This document shows positions 1-8,388 of a DNA stretch of 36,358 bases, piece by piece (position 1 is the stretch's first letter; every line of letters begins with the position of its first letter). Below the pieces are notes generated by a model, which saw nothing but the letters and a program-made list of their open reading frames with translations, ran no database searches and was not told where the DNA came from. The stretch spans positions 1 through 36,358 of the forward strand of contig DAOUEC010000203.1 of assembly GCA_034430655.1 (NCBI GenBank), read 5' to 3'. Both the position numbers and the translations under genes were made by a program. Origin of the DNA: JAUWNP01 sp034430655 (GTDB taxonomy: Bacteria; Chloroflexota; Anaerolineae; B4-G1).

Positions 1-953
1 TGTGCCCAGAGTTGGACCTGAAAGACGGGGTTATCTATCGTCTCGTGCGTGCAGTACTTGACCCTGAGAAGCAAGGTGTCCCCGCTGCCGAATACCTGCT
101 TCGGGCGTTCTCTCTCATCCAATGTCTCTGCGCCCAGAATCTCTATGGGAGGCCTTTCTCTTTCTTCACCGATCTCCTCTCCCGGTAGTGTGGAATGCAG
201 CCGACGAGCCTGTTGCTCCCTGACCTTTTGAAGATAGTACCAGATGGCCTCTTGTGGCTCTCCCTCGTATGCCACGCTTCCGTCCATCAGCACAACCACG
301 CGATCACAGAGTCGTTGCAGGTTCTCCAAATCGTGGGATACAATGAGGATAGTATGGCCGGCGCGGCGGAGGCCAGCCAGGCGTTTCAAGGACTTCTCCC
401 GAAACGCGGCATCCCCCACTGCGAGTACTTCGTCAATGAGGATGATCGGTGCGTTGATAGAAACCGCGGCGGCCATCGCCAGCCGTGCCCGCATGCCAGA
501 AGAATAGGAACGGACGGGCATTTGGATGAAACGGCCCAGTTCCGCGAACTCGGTCGCTGTTTGTAAGCGATTACGGGCTTCCTCCCTGTTCAGCCCAAAG
601 AGCGCCCCGTACATTCGAAGGTTCTCTTCACCCGTCAGATCTAGCCGAAACCCCGCGCCTAACTCCAACAGGGCAAAAGAAGGTTCCCGCACCATAACGT
701 TGCCCTCACTCGGTTGCAGCACGCCAGCCAGAATCTTAAGGAGAGTGCTCTTGCCAGATCCATTTGGACCGACGACACCGACGGTCTCCCCTTTCCGGAC
801 GCTCAATGAGACATCTCGCAGGGCCCAGACTGTCCCATCTTCAAGCCTGTGTGCCCCTCGCCTGCTAATCACGATCGCCTGCAGAGTTCGGCTTTTATGA
901 GGGGCAATACGGAAGCATTTCGACACATGCTGAACCTGGATCACCGAGTCCAT
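1..953 (-). CDS. Wzt-like ABC exporter ATP-binding protein (3' end outside window)
   Basis: This is the ATPase half of a polysaccharide/O-antigen ABC exporter; it would power transfer of a lipid-linked glycan across the cytoplasmic membrane. The ATG is at 953 and the frame stays open to base 1, giving about 317 residues. Visible motifs are Walker A GPNGSGKST (residues 62-70), the signature YSSGMRARLA (150-159), Walker B ending in LIDEVLAVGD (172-181) and the H-loop His207. The YSSGM signature and the ELGAGF segment are typical of the Wzt/TagH class. After residue 240 an acidic linker leads into the start of a further domain, which in Wzt proteins can recognise the glycan end; the window cuts it off. 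It follows the lipoprotein gene by 18 bp and pairs with the permease at 6058-6912, although four genes lie between them. Family assignment is firm, substrate unknown. Confidence 0.93.
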   Translation of the reverse strand, partial: MDSVIQVQHVSKCFRIAPHKSRTLQAIVISRRGAHRLEDGTVWALRDVSLSVRKGETVGVVGPNGSGKSTLLKILAGVLQPSEGNVMVREPSFALLELGAGFRLDLTGEENLRMYGALFGLNREEARNRLQTATEFAELGRFIQMPVRSYSSGMRARLAMAAAVSINAPIILIDEVLAVGDAAFREKSLKRLAGLRRAGHTILIVSHDLENLQRLCDRVVVLMDGSVAYEGEPQEAIWYYLQKVREQQARRLHSTLPGEEIGEERERPPIEILGAETLDERERPKQVFGSGDTLLLRVKYCTHETIDNPVFQVQLWA

Positions 954-971
954 AACTGCCTCTAACTGATG

Positions 972-1802
972 CTAGCGGTCTTGTGGAACCGCATACAGTC
1001 TCCCTCCCATATCGTTAAAGAGCAGCAGGTAGTCACCGGCCCATGCGATGCTGTTGAAACTCAAGTCGCTCACCAGCACCCCTATAGCGGTTTGTTGCTC
1101 ATGCCTCCCCGAGGCCGGATCCAGCGCCCAAACCTCGTGCCCTGGGGAATCCACGTACCAGATTCGGTTCCCATCCCAGGCCACTCCCGTGGTCCAGCGC
1201 CCTCTCAGAGGATAGCCAGCCAATAGTTTACCCTGCTCGTCTCGGCGTTCTAACCGGTTGCCTTCAACTATGGCAACCCATAAAGTGGCCCCATCCCAAT
1301 CCATGCCCTGCGGCGTGTCCGTAAACTCGAAGTCACACAGTACCTGGCCTGTCTGCCGATCCAGAGCATAGAAATACCTGTGAGCCACGTCAGCAATCCA
1401 TATTCTCTCTCCAGCCGAGGCCACCCCCGTTACGTTGCAGGGCAGATCGTCAATTTGCGGATAAGGCAGGCTATGCACCACCTCTCCCCTACGGTCCAGG
1501 GCAAGCAGTTCGTGCGTCAGGTTGTTTGCCAGCCACACGTACTCCCCATCCCAATCAATGTCCGTCCAGGCCAGTGGCTCGTAGATTTGAATCTCAACGT
1601 AGTAGGCGGTCAGGTCTCCGACAGTCGTCGGAGTCCACTCCTCCGGCCTCAAGGACTCTTTCTCGCTTGGCTTGCTTGGCGGAGTCGCCACAGGTGAAAG
1701 GGGAGAGACCAGCGGGCTGACCTCCGGCTGCGGTTTACAGGATACAATGAGGATGAACATCAACCCACAGATAAGCCACGGGCGAGTATTCAGTTGCTTC
1801 AC
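972..1802 (-). CDS. Beta-propeller lipoprotein
   Basis: This is a 276-residue exported protein with a GTG start preceded by GGAGG. Residues 1-22 form a lipoprotein signal: a basic N-terminus, a hydrophobic stretch and a lipobox ending LIVSC with Cys22. A Pro/Ser-rich linker (about 25-50) follows. The rest contains recurring blades of the type W-D-G-x-x-(I/V/L)-W-(V/I/Y)-x-D/N followed by L-D-R or L-D-P, as in NHL/PQQ-like propellers. It was probably anchored to the outer face of the membrane. It sits 4 bp after the methyltransferase gene and 18 bp before the exporter ATPase, so it is cotranscribed with the export genes. A glycan- or protein-binding scaffold role is only an inference; no catalytic motif is visible. 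Confidence 0.75.
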   Translation of the reverse strand: MKQLNTRPWLICGLMFILIVSCKPQPEVSPLVSPLSPVATPPSKPSEKESLRPEEWTPTTVGDLTAYYVEIQIYEPLAWTDIDWDGEYVWLANNLTHELLALDRRGEVVHSLPYPQIDDLPCNVTGVASAGERIWIADVAHRYFYALDRQTGQVLCDFEFTDTPQGMDWDGATLWVAIVEGNRLERRDEQGKLLAGYPLRGRWTTGVAWDGNRIWYVDSPGHEVWALDPASGRHEQQTAIGVLVSDLSFNSIAWAGDYLLLFNDMGGRLYAVPQDR

Positions 1803-1806
1803 GGCG

Positions 1807-2739
1807 CTACCTCCTTCGGCGTGTATGTTTAATCAACCACGCATAGACCTGTTGCAGACGTCTCCAGGCACGGACAGCCCGACGGCCTTCGACGTGCTCT
1901 TGATAGACTTGTAATTCCTGTACCCATTCGGTGAGACGTGCTACTCTGACATTGAGTTCTTCCACATGATGTTGATGCCTTCCCAACACGTCTTGCAAAT
2001 CCTGCACTTCCATCAACCACAGTCGTGGCGATTGCGATGGCAATTCGTCCGAGGAGCAAACCGCGATCAGGTAAGTGGCCTGAGACACAGGACGATTCCC
2101 CACGAGATCCAGACGAACAGCCGTATTCGCCAGACTGCCATTCTTCCAGATGAGGGAGCCGACGGTGTGTTGCTGACCATACATCTGCACGTGGGAGAAT
2201 TGAGCATGGAGCAGTGCCTGAAACTCAGGGAGAGAGAATTCGCGGACATGGTAGGGGTTCCAGGGCTTCTCATGCCCCTTGGAGTATACCTCCCGGTTAG
2301 GGGTTGACACGATGAGCACCCCATCCGGTTTCAGCATCCAACGGCTCAGTTCCAGCGACCGCTGTGCATCTTCCAGATGCTCAAGGACTTCGAAAGTCAC
2401 TATCAGGTCGAAAGATGCTCGGGGAAAGGGGGGAGAGAGCACATCACCAACCACGTACCGGAGGTTGGGCAACTGATAGTGGTTTGTGGCGTATGCGATC
2501 GCATCCGCACCAATATCCATCCCCACAACACAAGAGCCGGGATCGGACATCGCCAAGAGGTGTGCTCCATACCCTGCTCCACAGCCCAGGTCCAGCACAT
2601 ACCCTCCGTCCATATTCGCCACCGCGAAACTGTAGCGTATCCAGTGGAATTGAAACAGGGCTTCCAGTTCGGGGATATCCGGAACAACACGCTCTCCAGT
2701 CCAGGGCAGTTCTACATTGTGGTGTGCTTTGTCTGTCAT
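1807..2739 (-). CDS. Class I SAM-dependent methyltransferase with C-terminal coiled coil
   Basis: This is a predicted 310-residue methyltransferase. The start at 2739 was chosen because its ATG overlaps the TGA of the upstream gene (ATGA) and has AGGA just upstream; a longer in-frame start at 2832 would lie inside the upstream gene. The SAM-binding motif I VLDLGCGAGYG is at residues 48-58, and a later DLIVTFEVLEHLED segment matches motif II/III of Methyltransf_11/25-type enzymes. About the last 75 residues are charged, heptad-like and Leu/Val rich, ending in an Arg-rich tail, so a coiled coil is likely. In ABC-dependent O-antigen systems, terminal methylation by a coiled-coil-bearing enzyme such as WbdD can set chain length. 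That role is attractive here because exporter genes flank it, but it is inferred. Confidence 0.85.
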   Translation of the reverse strand: MTDKAHHNVELPWTGERVVPDIPELEALFQFHWIRYSFAVANMDGGYVLDLGCGAGYGAHLLAMSDPGSCVVGMDIGADAIAYATNHYQLPNLRYVVGDVLSPPFPRASFDLIVTFEVLEHLEDAQRSLELSRWMLKPDGVLIVSTPNREVYSKGHEKPWNPYHVREFSLPEFQALLHAQFSHVQMYGQQHTVGSLIWKNGSLANTAVRLDLVGNRPVSQATYLIAVCSSDELPSQSPRLWLMEVQDLQDVLGRHQHHVEELNVRVARLTEWVQELQVYQEHVEGRRAVRAWRRLQQVYAWLIKHTRRRR

Positions 2740-4400
2740 TTCCTGATTCTTACTCTCTTCAGTCGTCGGAAAAGCCGCACCGCCCAGAGGGACTCGAACC
2801 GCTCCAATCGCTTGCGTTGCTCGGCGATGCACTGATTCTGCTCATTTATAGTTGCCTGCAAGCGGGCCGTCCTGTCTTCCAGAAGGCGGATCTGGCGGGC
2901 CATCCGGTGCAAAGTTGGTGCCCTGACCTCGATCCGTCGTCCCTCTCCGTACCGCACCTCCGGCACGCCTGAGCAGAGCGCATGCGTGAGCACGTGGCCC
3001 TCCATGTAAGGGGGGATCGGGTGGCCCATCAAATGCAGCACCGTGGGAGCGACATCCAGAATATGGGCATCACTCAGGCGTCTACCCTCTGCGATGCCAT
3101 CGCCGACCATGAAGATAACCCCTTCCATCCGGTGGTTGCCCGAATGTTTGATGGCGATTTGCTGGTAAGCCATGGGGTCGCTGAACAATACCCCCCGTGG
3201 AACGTCAAAGGAATCTCGAGTCATAAAGGCGTAATTCTGCATGACCACCATGAGGTCTGGGCCCCATTCAACGTAGGGGCCGCTGTATAACTCTCGTACC
3301 TCATACACGCCATCCACCAGAGGGCCATCTACTTCCGACGACTGCCATTCCTCTAATTCCCTTTTGAGCCGAGCCAACACCTGGCGTTGTTCTCGCCCTG
3401 GACTCACTATGCCCAAGGGCTCACGTCCCTGCAGGTTGAGATACAGGTTTCCGAAGTAGCCAAAGGAGTAAGCAACAGTTCGCTCCCAGTCAATCTGGTC
3501 AAATAAAGACGCCCCTTCTTCCCAGTTGCCATGGCGCCTTTTCACCGCCAGGTAACCCTGTTCCAGAAGCCATTGATTCAGGTACACGTCCTTATACAGT
3601 GGGCCAAAGCCGTGATCGGAAACGATGATCAAGGCGGCTCCCTGCTTATAAACGTACTCATTCAAGAGCATACCCAGGACGTCATCAACCTCCTGATAGC
3701 ACTGTATCAGCCCTTTTCTGGGAACAACGGCCTCTGGAGAGGCATAGGCCTCGTTGTCTGGATCAATGTACTTCCAGAAGGCATGCTGAAGCCGGTCGGT
3801 CGCGACAAACACTCCCATGAAGGCATCAGGCTGATAGCGGTGTAGGAGGTTTTCGAAAGCCTTTTTATGGACCTTCTGCAGGCTCAATGTCTTCTCTACA
3901 TATTCCTCCTCTGTAGGTGCCCCTTGCCCCACGTCAATCACATATCCACCTGTCTGTTGGTCGAGCCACTGCGCCAGTGAGGCAGGGTAGGTGAAGGTCA
4001 AGTTCTTATGGGGCGTGTCCATTCCGGAGACCCAGAATCCTTTGACCCGCTCCGGCGGAAATGTCATCGGAACGTTGAAAACGCCGACCGAGTGACCAGC
4101 CTCGGAGAGGATATGCCAAACCGTCTCTCCGTCTCTGTCTTTCCCATTGACTAGTTTCAAGTCAAACCCACCATACACCCGGCGCCTGAAGTCGAAAATG
4201 CCGTGCCGACCTGGACTCAGGCCGGTGAGCATGCTCGTCCACGCCGCAGGTGTGATCGGATGTCGGGTAGATATAAGCGTCCCGCTTGCTCCATGCCGCT
4301 GGATCTCTTGAAGATTGGGCAGAAGCCCGCCCTTCAACATCCATCCGAGCAAGTCTGGTGATGCTCCGTCTATCCCAACAACGAGCACTTTTCGCTTCAT
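2736..4400 (-). CDS. Alkaline-phosphatase-superfamily phosphodiesterase/pyrophosphatase
   Basis: This 554-residue protein belongs to the type I phosphodiesterase/nucleotide pyrophosphatase branch of the alkaline phosphatase superfamily. The ATG at 4400 follows GGGGAGGTGG, which is stronger than the alternative upstream start at 4433. Expected two-metal site residues are present: Asp11 in VVGIDGAS, the likely nucleophile Thr50 in PITPAAWTSM, Asp202 and His206 in ATDRLQHAFW, Asp262-His263 in VSDHGFG, and His423 in HSGNH. The C-terminus is rich in charged residues with a possible coiled coil. It probably hydrolyses a phosphodiester or pyrophosphate bond; substrate unknown. Such proteins occur in archaeal and bacterial surface-glycan loci. 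It is the tandem paralogue of the next gene upstream and overlaps the methyltransferase gene by 4 bp. Confidence 0.87.
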   Translation of the reverse strand: MKRKVLVVGIDGASPDLLGWMLKGGLLPNLQEIQRHGASGTLISTRHPITPAAWTSMLTGLSPGRHGIFDFRRRVYGGFDLKLVNGKDRDGETVWHILSEAGHSVGVFNVPMTFPPERVKGFWVSGMDTPHKNLTFTYPASLAQWLDQQTGGYVIDVGQGAPTEEEYVEKTLSLQKVHKKAFENLLHRYQPDAFMGVFVATDRLQHAFWKYIDPDNEAYASPEAVVPRKGLIQCYQEVDDVLGMLLNEYVYKQGAALIIVSDHGFGPLYKDVYLNQWLLEQGYLAVKRRHGNWEEGASLFDQIDWERTVAYSFGYFGNLYLNLQGREPLGIVSPGREQRQVLARLKRELEEWQSSEVDGPLVDGVYEVRELYSGPYVEWGPDLMVVMQNYAFMTRDSFDVPRGVLFSDPMAYQQIAIKHSGNHRMEGVIFMVGDGIAEGRRLSDAHILDVAPTVLHLMGHPIPPYMEGHVLTHALCSGVPEVRYGEGRRIEVRAPTLHRMARQIRLLEDRTARLQATINEQNQCIAEQRKRLERFESLWAVRLFRRLKRVRIRK

Positions 4401-4433
4401 CCACCTCCCCTTCAATCTCTCATGGCCGTCCAC

Positions 4434-6038
4434 TCAGTCAATATATCCCAATCCACGGAGCCGCTCTTCCACCAGTGTCACATCATCGTCCAGCATGGCC
4501 GTACCTTCTTCGGCACCTCCCGTTGCTCGTTCCTCCACAATCACTGGGTGCATAGCCATCCATTCTGGCTCAAAGATCTCCACCAGCACGCGTCCATCCA
4601 TAGAGATTGGCACTCCATCGCCAAAAAAGTGCAAGAGTGTAGGTGCAACGTCAGTTATTCGCGCTCCGCGAATCTCTGCTGCCTTCCGTATACCCATGCC
4701 TGCGGCGAGAAAAACGCCCTGTGGCCGATGACTCCCGGTGATCAGTGGAATGTCTTGGGCGAGCACAGGCGCACAGCCAGGGGTCTCCAGCCCATTCAGC
4801 ACCTGTTCCGTTCGCCACCGGATCATAATATCCGGTGATCGGTGGGCAAACGGCCCCTCGTAGACCTCCCTGCTCATCGCCGCAATCTCGACGACGGGCA
4901 TTTTCGTCACCGGATCAACGGTCTCCAGCAGCCGTTCGATGATCTTCTGACACAGGCTCTCATACTGGGACTCAGACACGATCCCCTGTGGCTCGCGGCC
5001 GCGCAGGTTAATGTGGATGTCATCGGTGCCGAAACAATAAGCCTGCGTCCTCGACCAATCAACGGGAGCCAGCATTTGTATAGGCCGTGTGCCCGGAGGG
5101 CACCTGTCATCCCCCGCCCTGGCTCGGGTCCGAAGACAGGCGAGCCAGCGCCGAATTCCCTTACCCTTGTCCTGGGTGTGCAGCAGCCCCGTGTTCTGGA
5201 GCCAGACGAACAAGTAGTCGCCTCCCCGTTGATTGAACCCTGCACCGCGCTCAGAGAGTACCACGACTGCCTCGGGGGTAGTTCTTTCTACGAGTTCCGC
5301 CAGCACATCGTCCAACCGGCGATACACTCTCTGGACGACGCTGCCCAGTTCCTCGCTTTCGGACACCTCGAGACCGAAGGCCTGAGGGTTCAGGTACCTC
5401 CAGAAGAGATGCTGGGCCACATCCGCTGCCGTGAAGACAACCATCAGAAGGTCAGGGACCTCTGCGTCTGAGGCACGCAAGACAAACTCGCGGCGTGCTT
5501 CGAGGCTGTCCAAGATAACTCGGGCCGCTTCGTCCCACTGCGCCTGGGCAGCAAGGCGGTGTGCCTCCGCCTCTATGCAGTAAGCACGCTGCATTTTGTT
5601 CGCAATCCCGTCGAAAAAGCCGGCTGGATAGGAGAAACCCTGACTCTGAGGTGAAGGGGCACCCCTCCCCGCAACCATGAAGCCTGCGACAGGTTCCGCA
5701 GGGTAAGTCATTGGTACATTGATCACACCCACCCTGTGCCCAAGATCGCTCAGACGCCCCCAGAACGGCTTGCCTCGCCGGTGGCTGGCATTGAGGTTCC
5801 GCTCGTAATAAGTGCCGGGGACGATCTCTGTAAAGTGGAATACTCCGTGCCTGCCCGGTTCAAGGCCCGTGGCGAATGAATTCCACGCAGAGGCGCTATT
5901 CATGTTGGGCACCGACTCCAACCGGCCCCACACTCCTTCTTCTAGCAACCTCCCCAGCGCCGGCAGCGTCCCTTCTTGCGCCCAGGGGAACGTCAATTCA
6001 GGAGTGAAGGCACCGAGTCCTACGACCAGTGCTTTCAT
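4434..6038 (-). CDS. Alkaline-phosphatase-superfamily paralogue with lost metal ligands
   Basis: This is a 534-residue paralogue of the adjacent phosphodiesterase, with the same overall order of segments (TGLEPGRHGVFHF, VINVPMTYP, FTAADVAQHLFWRYL, TGSHRPQGVF). Several catalytic positions differ. The first metal-binding Asp is replaced (VVGLGAFTPE in place of VVGIDGASPD), the nucleophile Thr aligns with Ser48, and the SDHG pair reads SERG (Glu263-Arg264). Asp206, His210 and the His of TGSH remain. By comparison with its neighbour it is likely inactive or altered in metal use. The ATG at 6038 is preceded by an in-frame TTG at 6041; neither has a strong Shine-Dalgarno. It lies 19 bp after the permease gene and 33 bp before its paralogue. 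Confidence 0.82.
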   Translation of the reverse strand: MKALVVGLGAFTPELTFPWAQEGTLPALGRLLEEGVWGRLESVPNMNSASAWNSFATGLEPGRHGVFHFTEIVPGTYYERNLNASHRRGKPFWGRLSDLGHRVGVINVPMTYPAEPVAGFMVAGRGAPSPQSQGFSYPAGFFDGIANKMQRAYCIEAEAHRLAAQAQWDEAARVILDSLEARREFVLRASDAEVPDLLMVVFTAADVAQHLFWRYLNPQAFGLEVSESEELGSVVQRVYRRLDDVLAELVERTTPEAVVVLSERGAGFNQRGGDYLFVWLQNTGLLHTQDKGKGIRRWLACLRTRARAGDDRCPPGTRPIQMLAPVDWSRTQAYCFGTDDIHINLRGREPQGIVSESQYESLCQKIIERLLETVDPVTKMPVVEIAAMSREVYEGPFAHRSPDIMIRWRTEQVLNGLETPGCAPVLAQDIPLITGSHRPQGVFLAAGMGIRKAAEIRGARITDVAPTLLHFFGDGVPISMDGRVLVEIFEPEWMAMHPVIVEERATGGAEEGTAMLDDDVTLVEERLRGLGYID

Positions 6039-6057
6039 CAAAGCATCCCCATCATCC

Positions 6058-6912
6058 TCACAGTTCCTCCGGGAAACGGGCGCAGTATTTGAGCAGGAAC
6101 AGATATCCTAAGACCAAGATCAACACAACTGTGAGCGCTGTTCTCAGAAGAAAGGCCGGATCAATTGATCGTCCCCAGTAAAGAATATCCCGATAGGATG
6201 CGATAAGCGAAGCCATTGGGTTGAGAATACGGATCCAGCGCCAGAGGTCCACTTCAAGACCCAGTAGCACAAACTGACGGGGGAAGACTTCCATAGGATA
6301 AAACACTGGTGTCAGGAAGAACCAGGCCTGCAAGACGACCTGAAGTATGGCCTGAACATCCCGGTAGAAGACGTTCGCCGTAGCGAGAAGGAACCCTAAA
6401 CCGGTGGCGAAGAGAATCTCCAGCACCATTATTACAGGCAGCAGCAGCGCCCATCCAGTCAGCCGCATTCCTGACAAGAGGGCAAGAACCGCGAAGACGA
6501 GCAATCCACCCACAAAATTGGGGAGCGCGCTTGTTACCGAAGCCACAGGAATCAACTCCACAGGGAAGTGCACCTTCTGGATCAGGTTTCTCTCCACCAC
6601 AATGCTGGCGGTTGCGATCGAGACGGCACTGGCAAAGAAATGCCAGGGCAGCAACCCTGCCAGCAAAAAGACAGGATACTTCTCAATGTTATGCTGGGGA
6701 GCGATGAACGTAAACATCGCTGTGAATATCAATGTCATCAGCAGGGGGTTTAGCAAGGACCACAAGACCCCGAAGATTGTCCCAGCATACTGTATCCTAA
6801 TGCGCTGGTAGACAAACATCCACAGAAAGTAGCGATAGCGCCAGACCCAACATACTCTGCGTCCAAACATTCTTATTCTATTCACATCACCAAGGTCCGC
6901 CGATATTTCCAT
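6058..6912 (-). CDS. Wzm-like ABC-2 polysaccharide exporter permease
   Basis: This is a 284-residue membrane protein of the ABC-2 permease type that forms the channel half of the glycan exporter with the ATPase at 1-953. The ATG at 6912 has GGGGTGGTG four bases upstream; an earlier start at 6990 adds an unlikely N-terminal tail. It has a soluble N-terminal segment, then about six hydrophobic helices. Typical features include RYRYFLWMFVYQRIR before TM1, GVLWSLLNPLLM in the first helix region, an FNV-like ATANVFYRDVQAILQV segment and WFFLTPVFYP near the fifth helix. It is the first gene of a six-gene unit that ends at the left edge of the window, and has its own candidate promoter at 6956-6985. 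Confidence 0.93.
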   Translation of the reverse strand: MEISADLGDVNRIRMFGRRVCWVWRYRYFLWMFVYQRIRIQYAGTIFGVLWSLLNPLLMTLIFTAMFTFIAPQHNIEKYPVFLLAGLLPWHFFASAVSIATASIVVERNLIQKVHFPVELIPVASVTSALPNFVGGLLVFAVLALLSGMRLTGWALLLPVIMVLEILFATGLGFLLATANVFYRDVQAILQVVLQAWFFLTPVFYPMEVFPRQFVLLGLEVDLWRWIRILNPMASLIASYRDILYWGRSIDPAFLLRTALTVVLILVLGYLFLLKYCARFPEEL

Positions 6913-6955
6913 CGCACCACCCCAAAGAATCCACTCAGAACGAAAGGCAGCGTGG

Positions 6956-6985
6956 ATTATAACACCCTTCCCTAATCTTTGCCAA
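6956..6985 (-). promoter_or_regulatory. Candidate sigma-70-type promoter of the ABC exporter unit
   Basis: On the minus strand TTGGCA (6980-6985) and TATAAT (6956-6961) are separated by 18 bp, about 44 bp before the permease ATG. The -10 is a perfect match and the -35 matches four or five positions. The remaining stretch up to 7094 holds no gene that I can see. The prediction rests on hexamer match alone. Confidence 0.6.
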
Positions 6986-7094
6986 CCCATTCCGCAGGTT
7001 TGGCTCAGGTGGGAACGGGAGGGGAAGCGCAGAAGGGGAGCGTAGGAGAACCGGATTTAGGAAGCCAGGCAGAGGACAATCGCAGGGTATTCTA

Positions 7095-8369
7095 TCACGC
7101 CTGGGGACCCCTCTCAACGAGTTGCGCGTAGAGGGACTCCAACCGGCCCACGTGCTCCGCCATCGTCATCGGAGGGCGCACGTTGGCCCGCAAGTGCGCC
7201 AGCAAATCCGGCTCATCCACCAACCGTTGCAACGCTACCCGCCAGGCGACCACGTCCCCTGGCGGCACCAGTAGACCATCCACACCATCGCGCACTTTTT
7301 CGGTCAGGGCCCCATGCGCCGACGAGATAACAGGCACGCCCGCAGCGCGGGCCTCCTGGATCACCACAGGGGCATTCTCGTACCACAAGGAAGGTACAAC
7401 AAGAACGTCCGTCTCCGCCAGCACATGTCCCACCTGCTCATTGGGCAACCTGCCTTCAAACAAGGTATTGGCCCGATTCGCCCGCCGGCGGAGATCGGCC
7501 GCGTACTCGGGGAACACATCGGGGTTCCCGAATATGCGCAAAGCCGCGCGCTCAGGCGGCAAATCCCGGAATGCATCAACCAGGATATGAACACCCTTCT
7601 GCCAGGCCAGTGCTCCTAGATAGGTGACACGCAGCTGGCCGTCCGCCGGGGATCGCCTGACAGATGAGCGAACGCGGTCCACGTCCAGGCCGTTCTCCAA
7701 CAACACGAAGCGCTCGGCTGGAAAGCCGCCTGCTATGTAACGGTTGAGCAGGAATCGCGAAGGTGCAACCAGCCGGTCGGCCTGCAACGCGGCACGCCGC
7801 ACCAATGCATCGCGCAGTTGGAAGATCGGCGCAATCGCTGGACGGGCAGCCGTCATCCACGGCCTGCCAATGCGCGCGGTGGCGCAACGGACGCAGTTTA
7901 GCCCCAGGGCCTTGCCCTTGCAGGTTCGGGCATCGGGCCAGATCAGTTGTGAATTGGCGCAGATGAACCAGTAGTCGTGTAACGTCAGCAAGCAAGGCAA
8001 TCTGCGCCGTTTCGCCTGGGCGATCAGGCGATAGGAAAGCAACATCAAGTGGTGAAAGTGCACCACCTGGGGCTGGACCTCGTCCAAGAAACGATCAAAG
8101 GACGCCTCCACGCCCCGATTATAGAACGTGTCCCGGAAAAGCGCCGCAGGGCTGGCCTGGCTGGCATCGAACGCCCGGCCAACGCGCCGGGCGCGGAAAC
8201 CCTCCCGCTCCTGCCATTCCGCACAGAAGGCGCTACCGTCGCCATCGTCTCTATAGAAGACGAAGACCTCGTGCCCCCGTGACAGAGCCCGCGCCAGGTT
8301 GCAGGTGTAGATCTCCGTTCCACCAAGACTGGCGGGCGGAAACTTGTGCACCACGAGCGCAATTCGCAT
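7095..8369 (-). CDS. Family 4 glycosyltransferase
   Basis: This is a 424-residue GT-B fold retaining glycosyltransferase. The N-terminal half opens with VVHKFPPASLGGTEIYTCNLARAL, typical of GT4 acceptor domains; the C-terminal half carries RVTYLGALAWQKGVHIL and the E-x7-E motif ENAPVVIQE in which the second Glu contacts the nucleotide-sugar. Cys residues in the middle (CANSQLIWPDARTCKGKALGLNCVRC, split in sequence by about 20 residues) recall the Cys-rich insert common in Chloroflexota and cyanobacterial GT4 proteins after LLTLHDYW. The ATG at 8369 has GAGGGG five bases upstream. It sits 19 bp after the methyltransferase gene and ends the 12.6-7.1 kb glycosyltransferase group. It likely transfers a sugar to the growing lipid-linked glycan in the cytoplasm; donor and acceptor are unknown. 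Confidence 0.92.
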   Translation of the reverse strand: MRIALVVHKFPPASLGGTEIYTCNLARALSRGHEVFVFYRDDGDGSAFCAEWQEREGFRARRVGRAFDASQASPAALFRDTFYNRGVEASFDRFLDEVQPQVVHFHHLMLLSYRLIAQAKRRRLPCLLTLHDYWFICANSQLIWPDARTCKGKALGLNCVRCATARIGRPWMTAARPAIAPIFQLRDALVRRAALQADRLVAPSRFLLNRYIAGGFPAERFVLLENGLDVDRVRSSVRRSPADGQLRVTYLGALAWQKGVHILVDAFRDLPPERAALRIFGNPDVFPEYAADLRRRANRANTLFEGRLPNEQVGHVLAETDVLVVPSLWYENAPVVIQEARAAGVPVISSAHGALTEKVRDGVDGLLVPPGDVVAWRVALQRLVDEPDLLAHLRANVRPPMTMAEHVGRLESLYAQLVERGPQA

Positions 8370-8388
8370 GTCCCCTCACTCCCCACGT

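Noticed and set aside
1807..2832. Longer methyltransferase with a start at 2832
   Set aside because: The first 31 codons lie inside the upstream phosphodiesterase gene; the ATGA overlap at 2739 is a better start.
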